Shown: in pieces, positions 5,545 to 13,043 of the stretch
Layout of the letters: each line of letters starts with the position of its first letter
How positions within the stretch are numbered: the first letter of the stretch is position 1
DNA from: Campylobacterota bacterium
GTDB lineage: Bacteria; Campylobacterota; Campylobacteria; Campylobacterales; Sulfurospirillaceae
Reading direction: 5' to 3'
Length of the DNA: 13,211 bases
NCBI GenBank assembly: GCA_009930355.1
Contig: RZYK01000037.1
Span: 1-13,211 of the forward strand
Notes under the pieces: generated by a model
What the model was told of the DNA's origin: nothing
What the model saw: only the letters and a program-made list of their open reading frames with translations
Database searches by the model: none
Made by a program: the position numbers and the translations under genes

Positions 5545-6228
5545 ATGATAATTTATGGAAAACAACTCTTTTTACATTTGTTAAAGCACTATCCTTCAAG
5601 GATTGAGACGGTATTTTTACCCAAAACGTGTGACCCAAAGCTTTTTTCACAAATTGCTCGTGTAACGCACAATATTTGCACGATTGACGAACGAAAGGCA
5701 CAATCACTCTGTCATGGTGGAAATCATCAAGGATTTATTGCTCAGATTAAAGATTTTGAGCTAACTCCTTTTAATGAAATCAAGCATGGCTCTTTTTTGG
5801 TGATTTTGGATGAAGTCACGGATGTTGGGAATATTGGTGCTATTGTTCGTAGTGTGTATGCTTTTGGTGCGGATGGACTCATTTTGAGTGGGATGAAAAC
5901 CTGCAATTTAGAGGCAATTTTGCGTACCAGTAGTGCTGCTGCATTTGAACTACCCATTGCACTATGTCCTTCAACCAAAGATATGCTTAATGAACTGAAG
6001 CAGATGGGCTTTATGCTTTACGGTGCTGATATGGGTGGTACCGATGTAAGAGAGGTTTCGTTTGCTCCTAAACGTGCTTTAATTATGGGCAGTGAAGGCA
6101 AAGGGTTATCGCCTAAGGTGAAAGAGCGATTGGATACGATTGTGTCTATCAAAATGGCAAGAGCATTTGACTCTTTAAATGTGAGCGCAGCAGCTGCTGT
6201 ACTGTGTGATAGGATTACCAATGGATAA
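5545..6228 (+). CDS. TrmH/SpoU-family rRNA 2'-O-methyltransferase (RlmB-like)
   Basis: A 227-residue SPOUT enzyme predicted to 2'-O-methylate a ribose in 23S rRNA, with G2251 (RlmB) the likeliest target. The N-terminal substrate-binding domain (about 1-75) includes NHQGFIA at 60-66, typical of RlmB. The catalytic domain has all three SpoU motifs: DVGNIGAIVRS at 93-103 (Asn96, Arg102), IMGSEGKGL at 180-188, and the SLNVSAAAAVL knot at 210-220. ATG 5545 (MIIYGKQ) matches the usual family N terminus; a TTG at 5527 would add six residues. No Shine-Dalgarno is visible. The target nucleotide is inferred, since TrmH-family members are hard to separate by sequence. The last eight bases overlap the next gene. 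Confidence 0.9.
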   Translation: MIIYGKQLFLHLLKHYPSRIETVFLPKTCDPKLFSQIARVTHNICTIDERKAQSLCHGGNHQGFIAQIKDFELTPFNEIKHGSFLVILDEVTDVGNIGAIVRSVYAFGADGLILSGMKTCNLEAILRTSSAAAFELPIALCPSTKDMLNELKQMGFMLYGADMGGTDVREVSFAPKRALIMGSEGKGLSPKVKERLDTIVSIKMARAFDSLNVSAAAAVLCDRITNG

Positions 6229-7135
6229 CGATGTTAAGGTGTTGGAGAAAATTGGGTTAAAAGAAGTTTCCACAAAAACACATATTGAAGTAAAGCAGTT
6301 GGCTTATATACTTAATGCACAGTACGATAAGCTTAATAGAGTTAATACTTTGGGATTTGTTAAAATTCTCTCCCGTGAATATGATATAGATTTTACAGAG
6401 TGGCTTGAGGGCTATCATGATTATTGGGCAGAGCAAGATAACGAAGAAGACACACAGAGTAATAAAATTTTTATTTGCGCTAGAAGTGATAGAAGTTATA
6501 AAAAAGCTGCATGGTTCTTTTTGTTAATGGTTTTAATTGCAGGTGCTTTTTTTGTTGTTTCAGTTTTTAAGATTGATCTAGGTATTCCCAGCATTATTGA
6601 TAAAGTAAAAACAGAGATTCCTCAAACAAGTAATGCCTATCAAAGTGCTTCTGTTGTCAAAGAAGCCACTACTTCATTAGGTGTTAAAGTTGAAGAGCGC
6701 ATCATCGAAACCAATAGTACGAATAGCAGTATTGAAGCAGTAGTTGTGAGTATTGATGAAAATTTAACGCGCAAAACAGAGTCTAACGAATCGAATGCAA
6801 CGGCTCCGATTCTTGAGATTCAAACAAGTACTCCTGTGAAAAGTGATGTCAATACGAGCAAAGCCATGATTCTTCCTATGAAGCGCATTTGGGTTGGTAT
6901 TGTTAATTTAGAAACAAACACACGTAAAGAGAGTTCGAGTGACCATAACATTACAATTGACCTTCATCAAAAGCAGATTATTAAAACAGGACATGGCTTT
7001 TTTAAACTCTCTTATGATGGCAATGTAGAGGATTTTAAAGAACAAGGTTCTACTCGTTTCTTAGTCGAAAATGGAACCCTTCAAAAAATTTCTGAGGAGA
7101 AATTTGTAGAGCTGAATCGAGGTAAAAATTGGTGA
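6221..7135 (+). CDS. RodZ-like HTH protein with one membrane segment
   Basis: A 304-residue protein with four parts. A cytoplasmic N-terminal domain (about 5-68) has IGLKEVSTKTHIEVKQLAYI and LGFVKILSREYDIDFTEWL, resembling the Xre/RodZ-type helix-turn-helix. A single membrane helix lies at about 96-116 after Lys-Lys. A low-complexity Ser/Thr/Asn-rich periplasmic linker runs from about 120 to 215, and a C-terminal beta-rich domain from about 217 to 300. RodZ links MreB to the membrane, and this order of parts is the same, but sequence identity to RodZ is not obvious and the function is unassigned. ATG 6221 is chosen because AGGA lies six bases before it; a GTG at 6206 would add five residues. 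It overlaps the rlmB-like stop and the next start, so it is translationally coupled on both sides. C. jejuni has a membrane protein at the same place (Cj0152c, from memory). Confidence 0.72.
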   Translation: MDNDVKVLEKIGLKEVSTKTHIEVKQLAYILNAQYDKLNRVNTLGFVKILSREYDIDFTEWLEGYHDYWAEQDNEEDTQSNKIFICARSDRSYKKAAWFFLLMVLIAGAFFVVSVFKIDLGIPSIIDKVKTEIPQTSNAYQSASVVKEATTSLGVKVEERIIETNSTNSSIEAVVVSIDENLTRKTESNESNATAPILEIQTSTPVKSDVNTSKAMILPMKRIWVGIVNLETNTRKESSSDHNITIDLHQKQIIKTGHGFFKLSYDGNVEDFKEQGSTRFLVENGTLQKISEEKFVELNRGKNW

Positions 7136-7947
7136 AAAAACTTTTTCTCATTTTATCCTTAACCCTTTCACTCTTCGGTTCAACAGATCTTCACGAAAAA
7201 ATAAGAAGTTTTATTGGTACTTCAAAATATGAAACACAAAAAAATTTGATTCAAGTTCTTTTTGCACAAAATGCTCAATTTATGAATCCAAACGGAGAGG
7301 TTAACAGTGTAAAAGTCATTTCGGTTTTGAAAAAAAATGGTTTACTTCAATTGCTGTATGCCAATCCTGTACAGTTACGCTTGGCATTTCGCACCAAACA
7401 AGATCCCTTTATTTTTCTTAAAATTATTAATGAATCTTTAGAGTTAATGGGGTATAACTATTTTTTAACGAATAATGCATTACGAGATAGCGGTGGGTTT
7501 GTTTGGGAGATATACCTTCAAACAGAGCATATTCTTGATCCTGAAATTTTTGCAGGTATTTTGGAAGCTAGAGGGTGTGTCATTACAAATATTGTAAAAA
7601 ATGAGAACCACTATTGGTTCTATGATATTAACTCAGATAATGCCTATTTAAGTGCCAAAAAAGTGGAAAGTGGTGTTACTATTTCTTTAGGAAAACCCTT
7701 AAATCCGTATTGGATAGATATTAAAAATGCTCAAGAGGTTATCCTCTCAGCTCATGCGGGTGATAGATGGTTTCCTGATGTTGTCTTTTTTGATGAGAAT
7801 CTAAATCTTCTAAGTAGCGTGAAAGCAGAAGAATCGGCACGAACGCTAAAACTAAAAGTACCCGAAGGGGCTGTTTATCTTAAAATCAGTGATATGGTGA
7901 TGCTTGATAATATTAGGCATGGATTATCTTTACATGTAAAAGAGTAA
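7132..7947 (+). CDS. Secreted (periplasmic) protein of unknown function
   Basis: A 271-residue protein starting at GTG 7132, whose GTGA overlaps the TGA of the preceding gene; GAGG lies nine bases upstream. The N terminus MKKLFLILSLTLSLFG is a Sec signal peptide, probably cleaved near residue 16. There is no Cys at the cleavage site, so it is not a lipoprotein. The mature part mixes helix (about 20-115) with a beta-rich C-terminal half (about 185-268). I see no catalytic motif. The four-base overlap suggests that it acts with the RodZ-like protein, perhaps in envelope assembly, but this is inferred from context only. A similar periplasmic protein sits here in C. jejuni (Cj0151c, from memory). 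The final codons Leu-His-Val-Lys-Glu are written with TTTACATGTAAA, a dispersed motif of this window. Confidence 0.75.
   Translation: MKKLFLILSLTLSLFGSTDLHEKIRSFIGTSKYETQKNLIQVLFAQNAQFMNPNGEVNSVKVISVLKKNGLLQLLYANPVQLRLAFRTKQDPFIFLKIINESLELMGYNYFLTNNALRDSGGFVWEIYLQTEHILDPEIFAGILEARGCVITNIVKNENHYWFYDINSDNAYLSAKKVESGVTISLGKPLNPYWIDIKNAQEVILSAHAGDRWFPDVVFFDENLNLLSSVKAEESARTLKLKVPEGAVYLKISDMVMLDNIRHGLSLHVKE
7929..7940 (-). repeat. Dispersed TACATGTA motif, copy 6
   Basis: Full palindrome TTTACATGTAAA, extended as GATA on the minus strand. It encodes Leu-His-Val-Lys next to the stop codon of the periplasmic protein. Confidence 0.75.
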
Positions 7948-7958
7948 AAGGATTAAAA

Positions 7959-9170
7959 ATGTTTGATGAAATTCGATTTAATACGATTGATAGATTACCT
8001 GGATATGTTTTTGCACAAATTAATGAATTAAAACTTGCCGCTCGTCATGCAGGCGATGATATTATTGACTTTTCCATGGGAAATCCAGATGGGAGAACAC
8101 CTCAACATATTATCGATAAATTGGTTGAATCGGCTCAAAAAGATGGAACACATGGTTACTCTGTAAGCAAGGGTATTTTTAAATTACGATTGGCAATTTG
8201 TAACTGGTATGCACGCAAATATGGTGTTACCTTAGACCCCAATACGGAAGCGGTTGCAACACTCGGCAGTAAAGAGGGATTTGTGCATTTAGCACAAGCG
8301 ATTATCAATCCTGGTGATGTGGCTGTTGTTCCAGATCCTGCATATCCCATTCATGCTTACGCATTTATGATTGCAGGAGGCAATGTTCATAAGTTTGGGT
8401 TAGATTACAATGAAAAGTATGAACTTGATAAAGAGCAATTTTTTATTAAACTGAAAAAAGTATTTCGAGAGTCTGCACCTAAACCTAAATTTGTGGTCGT
8501 CAATTTTCCTCACAATCCAACGTGTGTTACTACTGATCTCTCCTTCTATGAAGAACTGGTTGCCTACGCTAAAGAAGAGCGTTTTTATATTATTAGTGAT
8601 ATAGCCTATGCGGATCTCTCTTTTGACGGCTATGAAACACCTTCTATTTTACAAGTAGAAGGGGCTAAAGATGTAGCAGTAGAGTGCTATACCCTCTCAA
8701 AAAGTTATAATATGGCAGGTTGGCGTGTGGGTTTTGTTGTTGGAAATAAAAAACTTGTTGGTGCATTACAAAAAATTAAATCATGGTTTGATTATGGCAT
8801 GTTTACTCCTATTCAAGTAGCTTCCACCGTAGCGCTTGATGGTCCACAGGAGTGTGTGGATGAAATCAGAGAAAAATACCGCAAACGTCGAGATGTGTTA
8901 GTTGAAAGTTTTAACAATGCGGGATGGGAGATGGAAAAGCCTCAGTCAACAATGTTTGTGTGGGCAAAAATTCCTAAAGTAGCGGCACATTTAGGGAGTA
9001 TGGAATTTGCAAAACAGCTCTTAAAAGAGGCAAAAATTGCGGTCAGCCCTGGAATTGGTTTTGGTGAGGCAGGTGATGGTTACGTTAGAATTGCTTTGAT
9101 TGAAAATGAAAATAGAATCCGTCAAGCAGCACGCAATGTGAAGAAGTATTTGAAGAGTTTAGAAGGTTAA
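7959..9170 (+). CDS. Class I/II PLP aminotransferase, AlaC-like
   Basis: A 403-residue fold-type I aminotransferase, full length. PLP residues are visible: Asn186 in NFPHNPT (182-188), Asp214 and Tyr217 in ISDIAYADL, the Schiff-base Lys248 in TLSKSYNMAGWRVGF, and the substrate-carboxylate Arg376 in GYVRIALIEN. The sequence resembles AlaC/YfdZ-type glutamate-pyruvate aminotransferases. LL-diaminopimelate or aspartate aminotransferase activity is possible and cannot be excluded by eye. AAGGA precedes the ATG, and hom starts three bases after the stop. Co-transcription with hom suggests a role in aspartate-family or alanine metabolism. C. jejuni Cj0150c is the apparent positional counterpart. 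Confidence 0.9.
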   Translation: MFDEIRFNTIDRLPGYVFAQINELKLAARHAGDDIIDFSMGNPDGRTPQHIIDKLVESAQKDGTHGYSVSKGIFKLRLAICNWYARKYGVTLDPNTEAVATLGSKEGFVHLAQAIINPGDVAVVPDPAYPIHAYAFMIAGGNVHKFGLDYNEKYELDKEQFFIKLKKVFRESAPKPKFVVVNFPHNPTCVTTDLSFYEELVAYAKEERFYIISDIAYADLSFDGYETPSILQVEGAKDVAVECYTLSKSYNMAGWRVGFVVGNKKLVGALQKIKSWFDYGMFTPIQVASTVALDGPQECVDEIREKYRKRRDVLVESFNNAGWEMEKPQSTMFVWAKIPKVAAHLGSMEFAKQLLKEAKIAVSPGIGFGEAGDGYVRIALIENENRIRQAARNVKKYLKSLEG

Positions 9171-9173
9171 ACA

Positions 9174-10445
9174 ATGATCAAAGTTGGAATTATTGGTGTT
9201 GGAACAGTTGGAAGCCACGTTGTAAAAATTTTACAAGAGAATGAAGATATTATTACTGCACGTAGTGGCAAAAAAATTGTTCCTGTTATGGGAATTGTAA
9301 GAGATATAACTAAGAAAAGAGATGTCTCTATCCCTCTAAGCTCAAATGTGGATGATGTTCTAGAAAATCCAGAGATTGACATTGTCATTGAGTTAATGGG
9401 TGGCGTGGATGAAGCGTACCAAATTGTAACACGAGCGCTTAAAAATAAAAAAGCAGTGGTAACGGCGAATAAGGCATTACTCGCATATCATCGTTATGAA
9501 TTACGTGATTTAGCAGGTTCTACTCCTATTGGTTATGAAGCAAGTGTAGCTGGAGGAATTCCTATTATTAAGGCTCTTCGTGAAGGTTTAAGTGCAAATC
9601 ATATTGAAGCGATTAAAGGTATTATGAATGGTACATGTAACTTTATTCTCACCAAAATGATGAATGAAAAGGCCGAATTTGCAGATGTCCTCAAAGAGGC
9701 ACAAGCACTAGGGTATGCTGAAGCCGATCCAACGTTTGATGTTGGTGGATTTGATGCTGCACATAAATTACTGATTTTAGCCAGTATCGCTTATGGTATT
9801 AATGTAAAGCCTGAAGAGATTTTAATCGAGGGTATTGAGCATATTAACAGTGAAGATATCTATTTTGCCAAAGAGTTTGGGTATAACATTAAGCTCTTAA
9901 CTATTGCCAAGAAAAGTGGAGAACAAGTAGAACTTCGTGTACATCCAGCGCTTGTTCCTATGAAACAAATGATTGCAAAAGTCGATGGTGTTATGAATGG
10001 CATTAGTGTTATTGGTGATAGAGTAGGGGAAACCATGTATTATGGTCCAGGTGCGGGAGGAAGTGCGACTGCAAGTGCTGTTGTTTCTGATTTAATTGAT
10101 ATTGCACGGCATGCCCAAAATTCACCTATGTTAGGATTTATCAAGCCATTAGAGAAAAGTGGTTTAACATTGATGAATCAAGATGACATCATCACGCAAT
10201 ATTATATTCGAGTAACGGTTGCAGATAAAATTGGAGTTTTATCAAAAATTTCACATATTTTAGGCAAGCATTCTATTTCTATTAGCAGTTTCTTACAAAA
10301 ACAAGATGGGAAAAGAGAAGAGAGTGCGGTATTGCTCTTTTCAACACATACATGTAAAGAGAGTGATATTCAAAAAGCACTTCAAGAGATTAGTTTACTA
10401 GATTTTGTTGAAAATAAACCCGCTATGATACGGATTGAAGCATAG
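9174..10445 (+). CDS. hom: Homoserine dehydrogenase
   Basis: NAD(P)-dependent oxidoreductase converting aspartate semialdehyde to homoserine, the branch point to threonine and methionine. The 423 residues contain a Rossmann domain with GVGTVG at 8-13, TANKALLA at 97-104 (Lys100), the family signature GIMNGTCNFILTKM at 149-162, and the catalytic GYAEADPTFDVGGFDAAHKL at 180-199. A C-terminal ACT domain (about 343-415, starting YYIRVTVADKIGVLSKIS) implies allosteric control by an amino acid, usually threonine. It begins three bases after the aminotransferase, with AAGG upstream. The product of dapB, downstream, draws on the same semialdehyde pool. Two TACATGTA copies lie in it, at 9632 and 10349. 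Confidence 0.97.
   Translation: MIKVGIIGVGTVGSHVVKILQENEDIITARSGKKIVPVMGIVRDITKKRDVSIPLSSNVDDVLENPEIDIVIELMGGVDEAYQIVTRALKNKKAVVTANKALLAYHRYELRDLAGSTPIGYEASVAGGIPIIKALREGLSANHIEAIKGIMNGTCNFILTKMMNEKAEFADVLKEAQALGYAEADPTFDVGGFDAAHKLLILASIAYGINVKPEEILIEGIEHINSEDIYFAKEFGYNIKLLTIAKKSGEQVELRVHPALVPMKQMIAKVDGVMNGISVIGDRVGETMYYGPGAGGSATASAVVSDLIDIARHAQNSPMLGFIKPLEKSGLTLMNQDDIITQYYIRVTVADKIGVLSKISHILGKHSISISSFLQKQDGKREESAVLLFSTHTCKESDIQKALQEISLLDFVENKPAMIRIEA
9632..9639. repeat. Dispersed TACATGTA motif, copy 7 (core only)
   Basis: TACATGTA with flanks that break the longer palindrome. It lies in hom within the conserved NGTCNF signature, so protein constraint may explain this copy. Confidence 0.45.
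10349..10359 (+). repeat. Dispersed TACATGTA motif, copy 8
   Basis: TACATGTAAAG on the plus strand, in the ACT-domain region of hom, encoding Thr-Cys-Lys. The 5' flank lacks the second T of the decamer. Confidence 0.65.
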
Positions 10446-10448
10446 GAT

Positions 10449-10775
10449 ATGAGTCTTAAGATAGGTCAAGAGGCTGAAGAAAAAGCCTCTTTGTATCTTC
10501 AAAGAAATGGTTACACTATTTTTGAGCGTAATTTTCATTCCAAATTTGGCGAGATTGATATCATTGCTTTAAAAGAGGGGGTTCTTCACTTCTTTGAAGT
10601 TAAATTTTCACGAAAATATGACCCTATTGTTCGTATTACTCCCTCTAAAATGAAAAAAATTATTACGACAATAAATTATTATTTTTTACTACATCCCATA
10701 CAGTATGATTATCAAATTGATGCGATATTAATTAAAAATGAGCAAATTGAAATAATAAAAAATATTACTTACTAA
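10449..10775 (+). CDS. YraN family (UPF0102) endonuclease-like protein
   Basis: A 108-residue UPF0102 protein. The family pattern is clear: IGQEAEEKASLYLQRNGYTIFERN (5-28) reads G-x-x-x-E-x-x-A-x-x-Y/L-L-x-x-x-G-Y-x-I, then GEIDIIA at 34-40 and FFEVKFS at 48-54. Asp37, Glu50 and Lys52 match the PD-(D/E)xK nuclease core, so a DNA-processing role is often proposed, though the biochemical function is not settled. The ATG lies three bases after the hom stop, with only GGA as a ribosome binding site. The gene ends in A/T-rich codons, and an 85-base gap follows before trxA. C. jejuni has it in the same place (Cj0148c, from memory). Confidence 0.9.
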   Translation: MSLKIGQEAEEKASLYLQRNGYTIFERNFHSKFGEIDIIALKEGVLHFFEVKFSRKYDPIVRITPSKMKKIITTINYYFLLHPIQYDYQIDAILIKNEQIEIIKNITY

Positions 10776-10819
10776 AAAAATAACTTTATCTGCTATGGAA
10801 ATTTTAAAGTTAGAGTGAG

Positions 10820-10825
10820 TATAAT
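10820..10825 (+). promoter_or_regulatory. Candidate -10 element for trxA
   Basis: A perfect TATAAT lies about 35 bases before the trxA ATG, in a strongly A/T-rich spacer. No -35 match is visible at the expected distance, which is common for Campylobacterota promoters. GGGGA precedes the ATG as ribosome binding site. Confidence 0.55.
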
Positions 10826-10860
10826 TGAATATCTATAAAATAACGTTTTAGGGGAAAATA

Positions 10861-11178
10861 ATGGGAAAATATTTAGAGTTAAACGCATCAAATTTTGATA
10901 GTACAGTCGCAGAAGGCGTTGCTTTGGTAGACTTTTGGGCACCATGGTGTGGACCGTGTCGTATGATTGCTCCAGTGATTGAAGAGTTGGCAAATGATTT
11001 TGATGGAAAAGCAAAAATTTGTAAAGTCAATACTGATGAAGAACAAGATGTTGCTATTAAGTATGGTATTCGTTCTATTCCTACCATTCTTTTCTTTAAA
11101 AATGGTGAATTGGTTGATCAAATGATTGGTGCATCATCAAAACAAGTTTTAGCGGATAAAGTTAATTCACTTCTTTAA
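10861..11178 (+). CDS. trxA: Thioredoxin
   Basis: A 105-residue cytoplasmic thioredoxin that reduces protein disulfides and receives electrons from TrxB. The active site is W29-C30-G31-P32-C33 in DFWAPWCGPCRMIAP. Buried Asp24 and the cis-Pro74 (SIPT) are present, and the fold is full length. There is no signal peptide. A strong ribosome binding site and its own -10 element point to separate expression from the hom group. trxB follows 130 bases downstream, beyond a long hairpin. Confidence 0.98.
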   Translation: MGKYLELNASNFDSTVAEGVALVDFWAPWCGPCRMIAPVIEELANDFDGKAKICKVNTDEEQDVAIKYGIRSIPTILFFKNGELVDQMIGASSKQVLADKVNSLL

Positions 11179-11186
11179 TTAAAATT

Positions 11187-11216
11187 TTTTGAGGAAGTCT
11201 AACGACTTTCTCAAAA
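11187..11216 (+). terminator. Thirteen-pair hairpin between trxA and trxB
   Basis: TTTTGAGGAAGTC (11187-11199) pairs over its full length with GACTTTCTCAAAA (11204-11216), with one G-U pair and a TAAC tetraloop. It lies nine bases after the trxA stop codon. No U tract follows on either strand, so it is atypical as an intrinsic terminator. It could be an mRNA 3'-end stabiliser, a partial terminator or an operator. The rest of the 130-base spacer is A/T-rich. Confidence 0.5.
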
Positions 11217-11256
11217 CCACACTACTTCTTTTAGGCTATATATGGCGTTATTTCTT

Positions 11257-11284
11257 TTGAATTTAAACTGTATTGTGTTAATAG
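11257..11284 (+). promoter_or_regulatory. Weak candidate promoter for trxB
   Basis: TTGAAT (11257-11262) and TAATAG (11279-11284) are 16 bases apart, with TGT before the latter as an extended -10. The trxB ATG is 25 bases downstream, with AAGGA between. The match is imperfect. Confidence 0.35.
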
Positions 11285-11308
11285 TCTAAAAAAAATAAGG
11301 AAAAAATC

Positions 11309-12241
11309 ATGTTAGATCTTGCAATTGTTGGTGGAGGTCCGGCTGGCTTAAGCGCTGGATTATATGCAACACGTGGTGGTTTGAAAAATGTTGTTATGTT
11401 TGAAAAAGGTCTCCCTGGTGGACAAATTACCAGTAGCAGTGAAATTGAAAATTATCCAGGAAGTGTAGAAATTTTAAGTGGTTTAGATTTTATGGCACCA
11501 TGGTCAGAGCAATGTATGCGATTTGGTTTAAAGCATGCTATGGATGAGGTGACACGAATTTCTAACAATGCGGATGGTAGCTTTCATATTGCACTTGCTG
11601 GTGGTAAAAGTGAAGAAGCAAAAAGTGTTATTATTGCTACAGGAAGTACTCCCAAACGTGCCAATTTTGAAGGTGAATCAGAATTCTTCGGTAAAGGCAT
11701 CAGTACGTGTGCAACATGTGATGGTTTTTTTTATAAAAATAAAGAAGTGGTTGCACTAGGTGGTGGTGATACGGCTCTTGAGGAAGCGCTTTATCTTTCG
11801 CATATTTGCTCAAAAGTTTATTTGGTACACCGACGTGATACTTTTAGAGCAAGCCCAAGTACGATTGAAAAAGTTAAAAACAATCCAAAAATAGAACTTG
11901 TACTTAATTCCAGTGTTAAAAATGCGTACGGTGATAAAATGGGACTCAATGGACTTATTGTTGTTGATAATGCTGGTAATGAACGTGATATTTCTGTCCC
12001 TGGTGTTTTTGTCTTTGTTGGGATGAATGTGAACAATAGTATTTTAAAACAAGAAGATGGCACATTTTTATGTGATATGGATGAAAATGGTAATGTTGTG
12101 GTTGATTTGAATATGCATACTTCTATCAAAGGATTATTTGCAGCAGGGGATATTCGAATAAAGGCTTCAAAACAAGTAGTCTGTGCAGCAGGTGATGGTG
12201 CGACAGCGGGCATTCAAGCTTTAGAATATGTGAATCATTAA
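11309..12241 (+). CDS. trxB: Thioredoxin reductase
   Basis: NADPH-dependent FAD flavoprotein that reduces thioredoxin. The 310 residues show the FAD motif GGGPAGLSAG at 8-17, the redox pair C134-A-T-C137-D, the NADPH motif GGGDTALEEA at 151-160, and the C-terminal FAD signature with GLFAAGDIR. This is the low-molecular-weight bacterial type. AAGGA lies upstream of the ATG. It neighbours its substrate gene trxA but appears to have its own promoter region. dapB follows 16 bases after the stop and probably shares the transcript. No residue looks missing. Confidence 0.97.
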   Translation: MLDLAIVGGGPAGLSAGLYATRGGLKNVVMFEKGLPGGQITSSSEIENYPGSVEILSGLDFMAPWSEQCMRFGLKHAMDEVTRISNNADGSFHIALAGGKSEEAKSVIIATGSTPKRANFEGESEFFGKGISTCATCDGFFYKNKEVVALGGGDTALEEALYLSHICSKVYLVHRRDTFRASPSTIEKVKNNPKIELVLNSSVKNAYGDKMGLNGLIVVDNAGNERDISVPGVFVFVGMNVNNSILKQEDGTFLCDMDENGNVVVDLNMHTSIKGLFAAGDIRIKASKQVVCAAGDGATAGIQALEYVNH

Positions 12242-12257
12242 AAAGGACATCGTACGA

Positions 12258-13025
12258 ATGATAAATGTTGGAATTCATGGCTCAACAGGTAGAGTGGGTA
12301 GATTATTAATTGATAATTTAGTCAAAGATAAAGATGCAAGACCTTATGCATTGCATGCCATCGAGGAGTTTAGTTTTACTGCTCCTAAAGAAACGATTGT
12401 AACAGATGATGTAATGATTCTTTTACAAAAGAGCAATGTTGTTATTGACTTTACAATTGCGATGGGGACAGAAACATTGCTTGAAAGTGCTTTAAAACAA
12501 CCAACTCCTTTAGTCATTGGAACAACAGGACTTAATGAGCATCAGCAAAATCTTCTTAAAGAAGCAGCAAATAATATGCCAATTCTTTACTCAACAAATA
12601 TGTCTTTGGGTGTAGCAGTTTTAAATCGTTTGGTTGAACTTGCCTCTAAAAGTTTGAGTGATTTTGATATTGAAATTGTAGAGCAACATCATCGCTTTAA
12701 AAAAGATGCACCCAGTGGCACAGCATTGACATTAGGTGAGCATGCTGCTCGTGGGCGTGGTTTGAATTTAGATGATGTCCGTGTGAGTGGACGTAATGGG
12801 CTTATCGGAGAGAGAAGTAAAGATGAAATTGCCATTATGGCGCTTCGTGGCGGTGACATTGTTGGGCGTCATACCGTAGGATTTTATAATGACGGTGAGT
12901 TTATTGAAATGAATCACACCGCAACCAGTCGTGATACCTTTGCAAAAGGCGCTATTAAAGCCGCAAAGTGGATCATCAATCAACCTAATGGTCTCTATAC
13001 AATTAGTGATTGTTTAGGTCTTTAA
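12258..13025 (+). CDS. dapB: 4-hydroxy-tetrahydrodipicolinate reductase
   Basis: Reduces 4-hydroxy-tetrahydrodipicolinate to tetrahydrodipicolinate with NAD(P)H, a step of the lysine and meso-diaminopimelate (peptidoglycan) pathway. The 255 residues show the nucleotide motif GSTGRVG at 8-14 (GRMG in many homologues), IGTTG at 87-91, and the catalytic signature EQHHRFKKDAPSGTA at 142-156, where His144 and Lys148 correspond to E. coli His159 and Lys163. AAAGGA precedes the ATG. It lies between trxB and purF with short gaps (16 and 18 bases), so all three may be one operon. The dapB-purF pair is also adjacent in C. jejuni, from memory. Confidence 0.97.
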   Translation: MINVGIHGSTGRVGRLLIDNLVKDKDARPYALHAIEEFSFTAPKETIVTDDVMILLQKSNVVIDFTIAMGTETLLESALKQPTPLVIGTTGLNEHQQNLLKEAANNMPILYSTNMSLGVAVLNRLVELASKSLSDFDIEIVEQHHRFKKDAPSGTALTLGEHAARGRGLNLDDVRVSGRNGLIGERSKDEIAIMALRGGDIVGRHTVGFYNDGEFIEMNHTATSRDTFAKGAIKAAKWIINQPNGLYTISDCLGL

Positions 13026-13043
13026 AAAAAGGTGATATAAACG

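Noticed and set aside
7959..9170. Calling the aminotransferase DapL (LL-diaminopimelate aminotransferase)
   Set aside because: PLP motifs are shared with AlaC and others, and the lysine pathway in this phylum usually uses the succinylase branch; the specificity cannot be read from sequence alone.
2198..10359. TTACATGTAA as the operator of one transcription factor
   Set aside because: Seven of eight copies are inside coding sequence, and none overlaps a candidate promoter.
11818..12213. 131-codon open frame on the minus strand
   Set aside because: It is antisense to the C-terminal half of trxB, a strongly supported gene, and has no family features.
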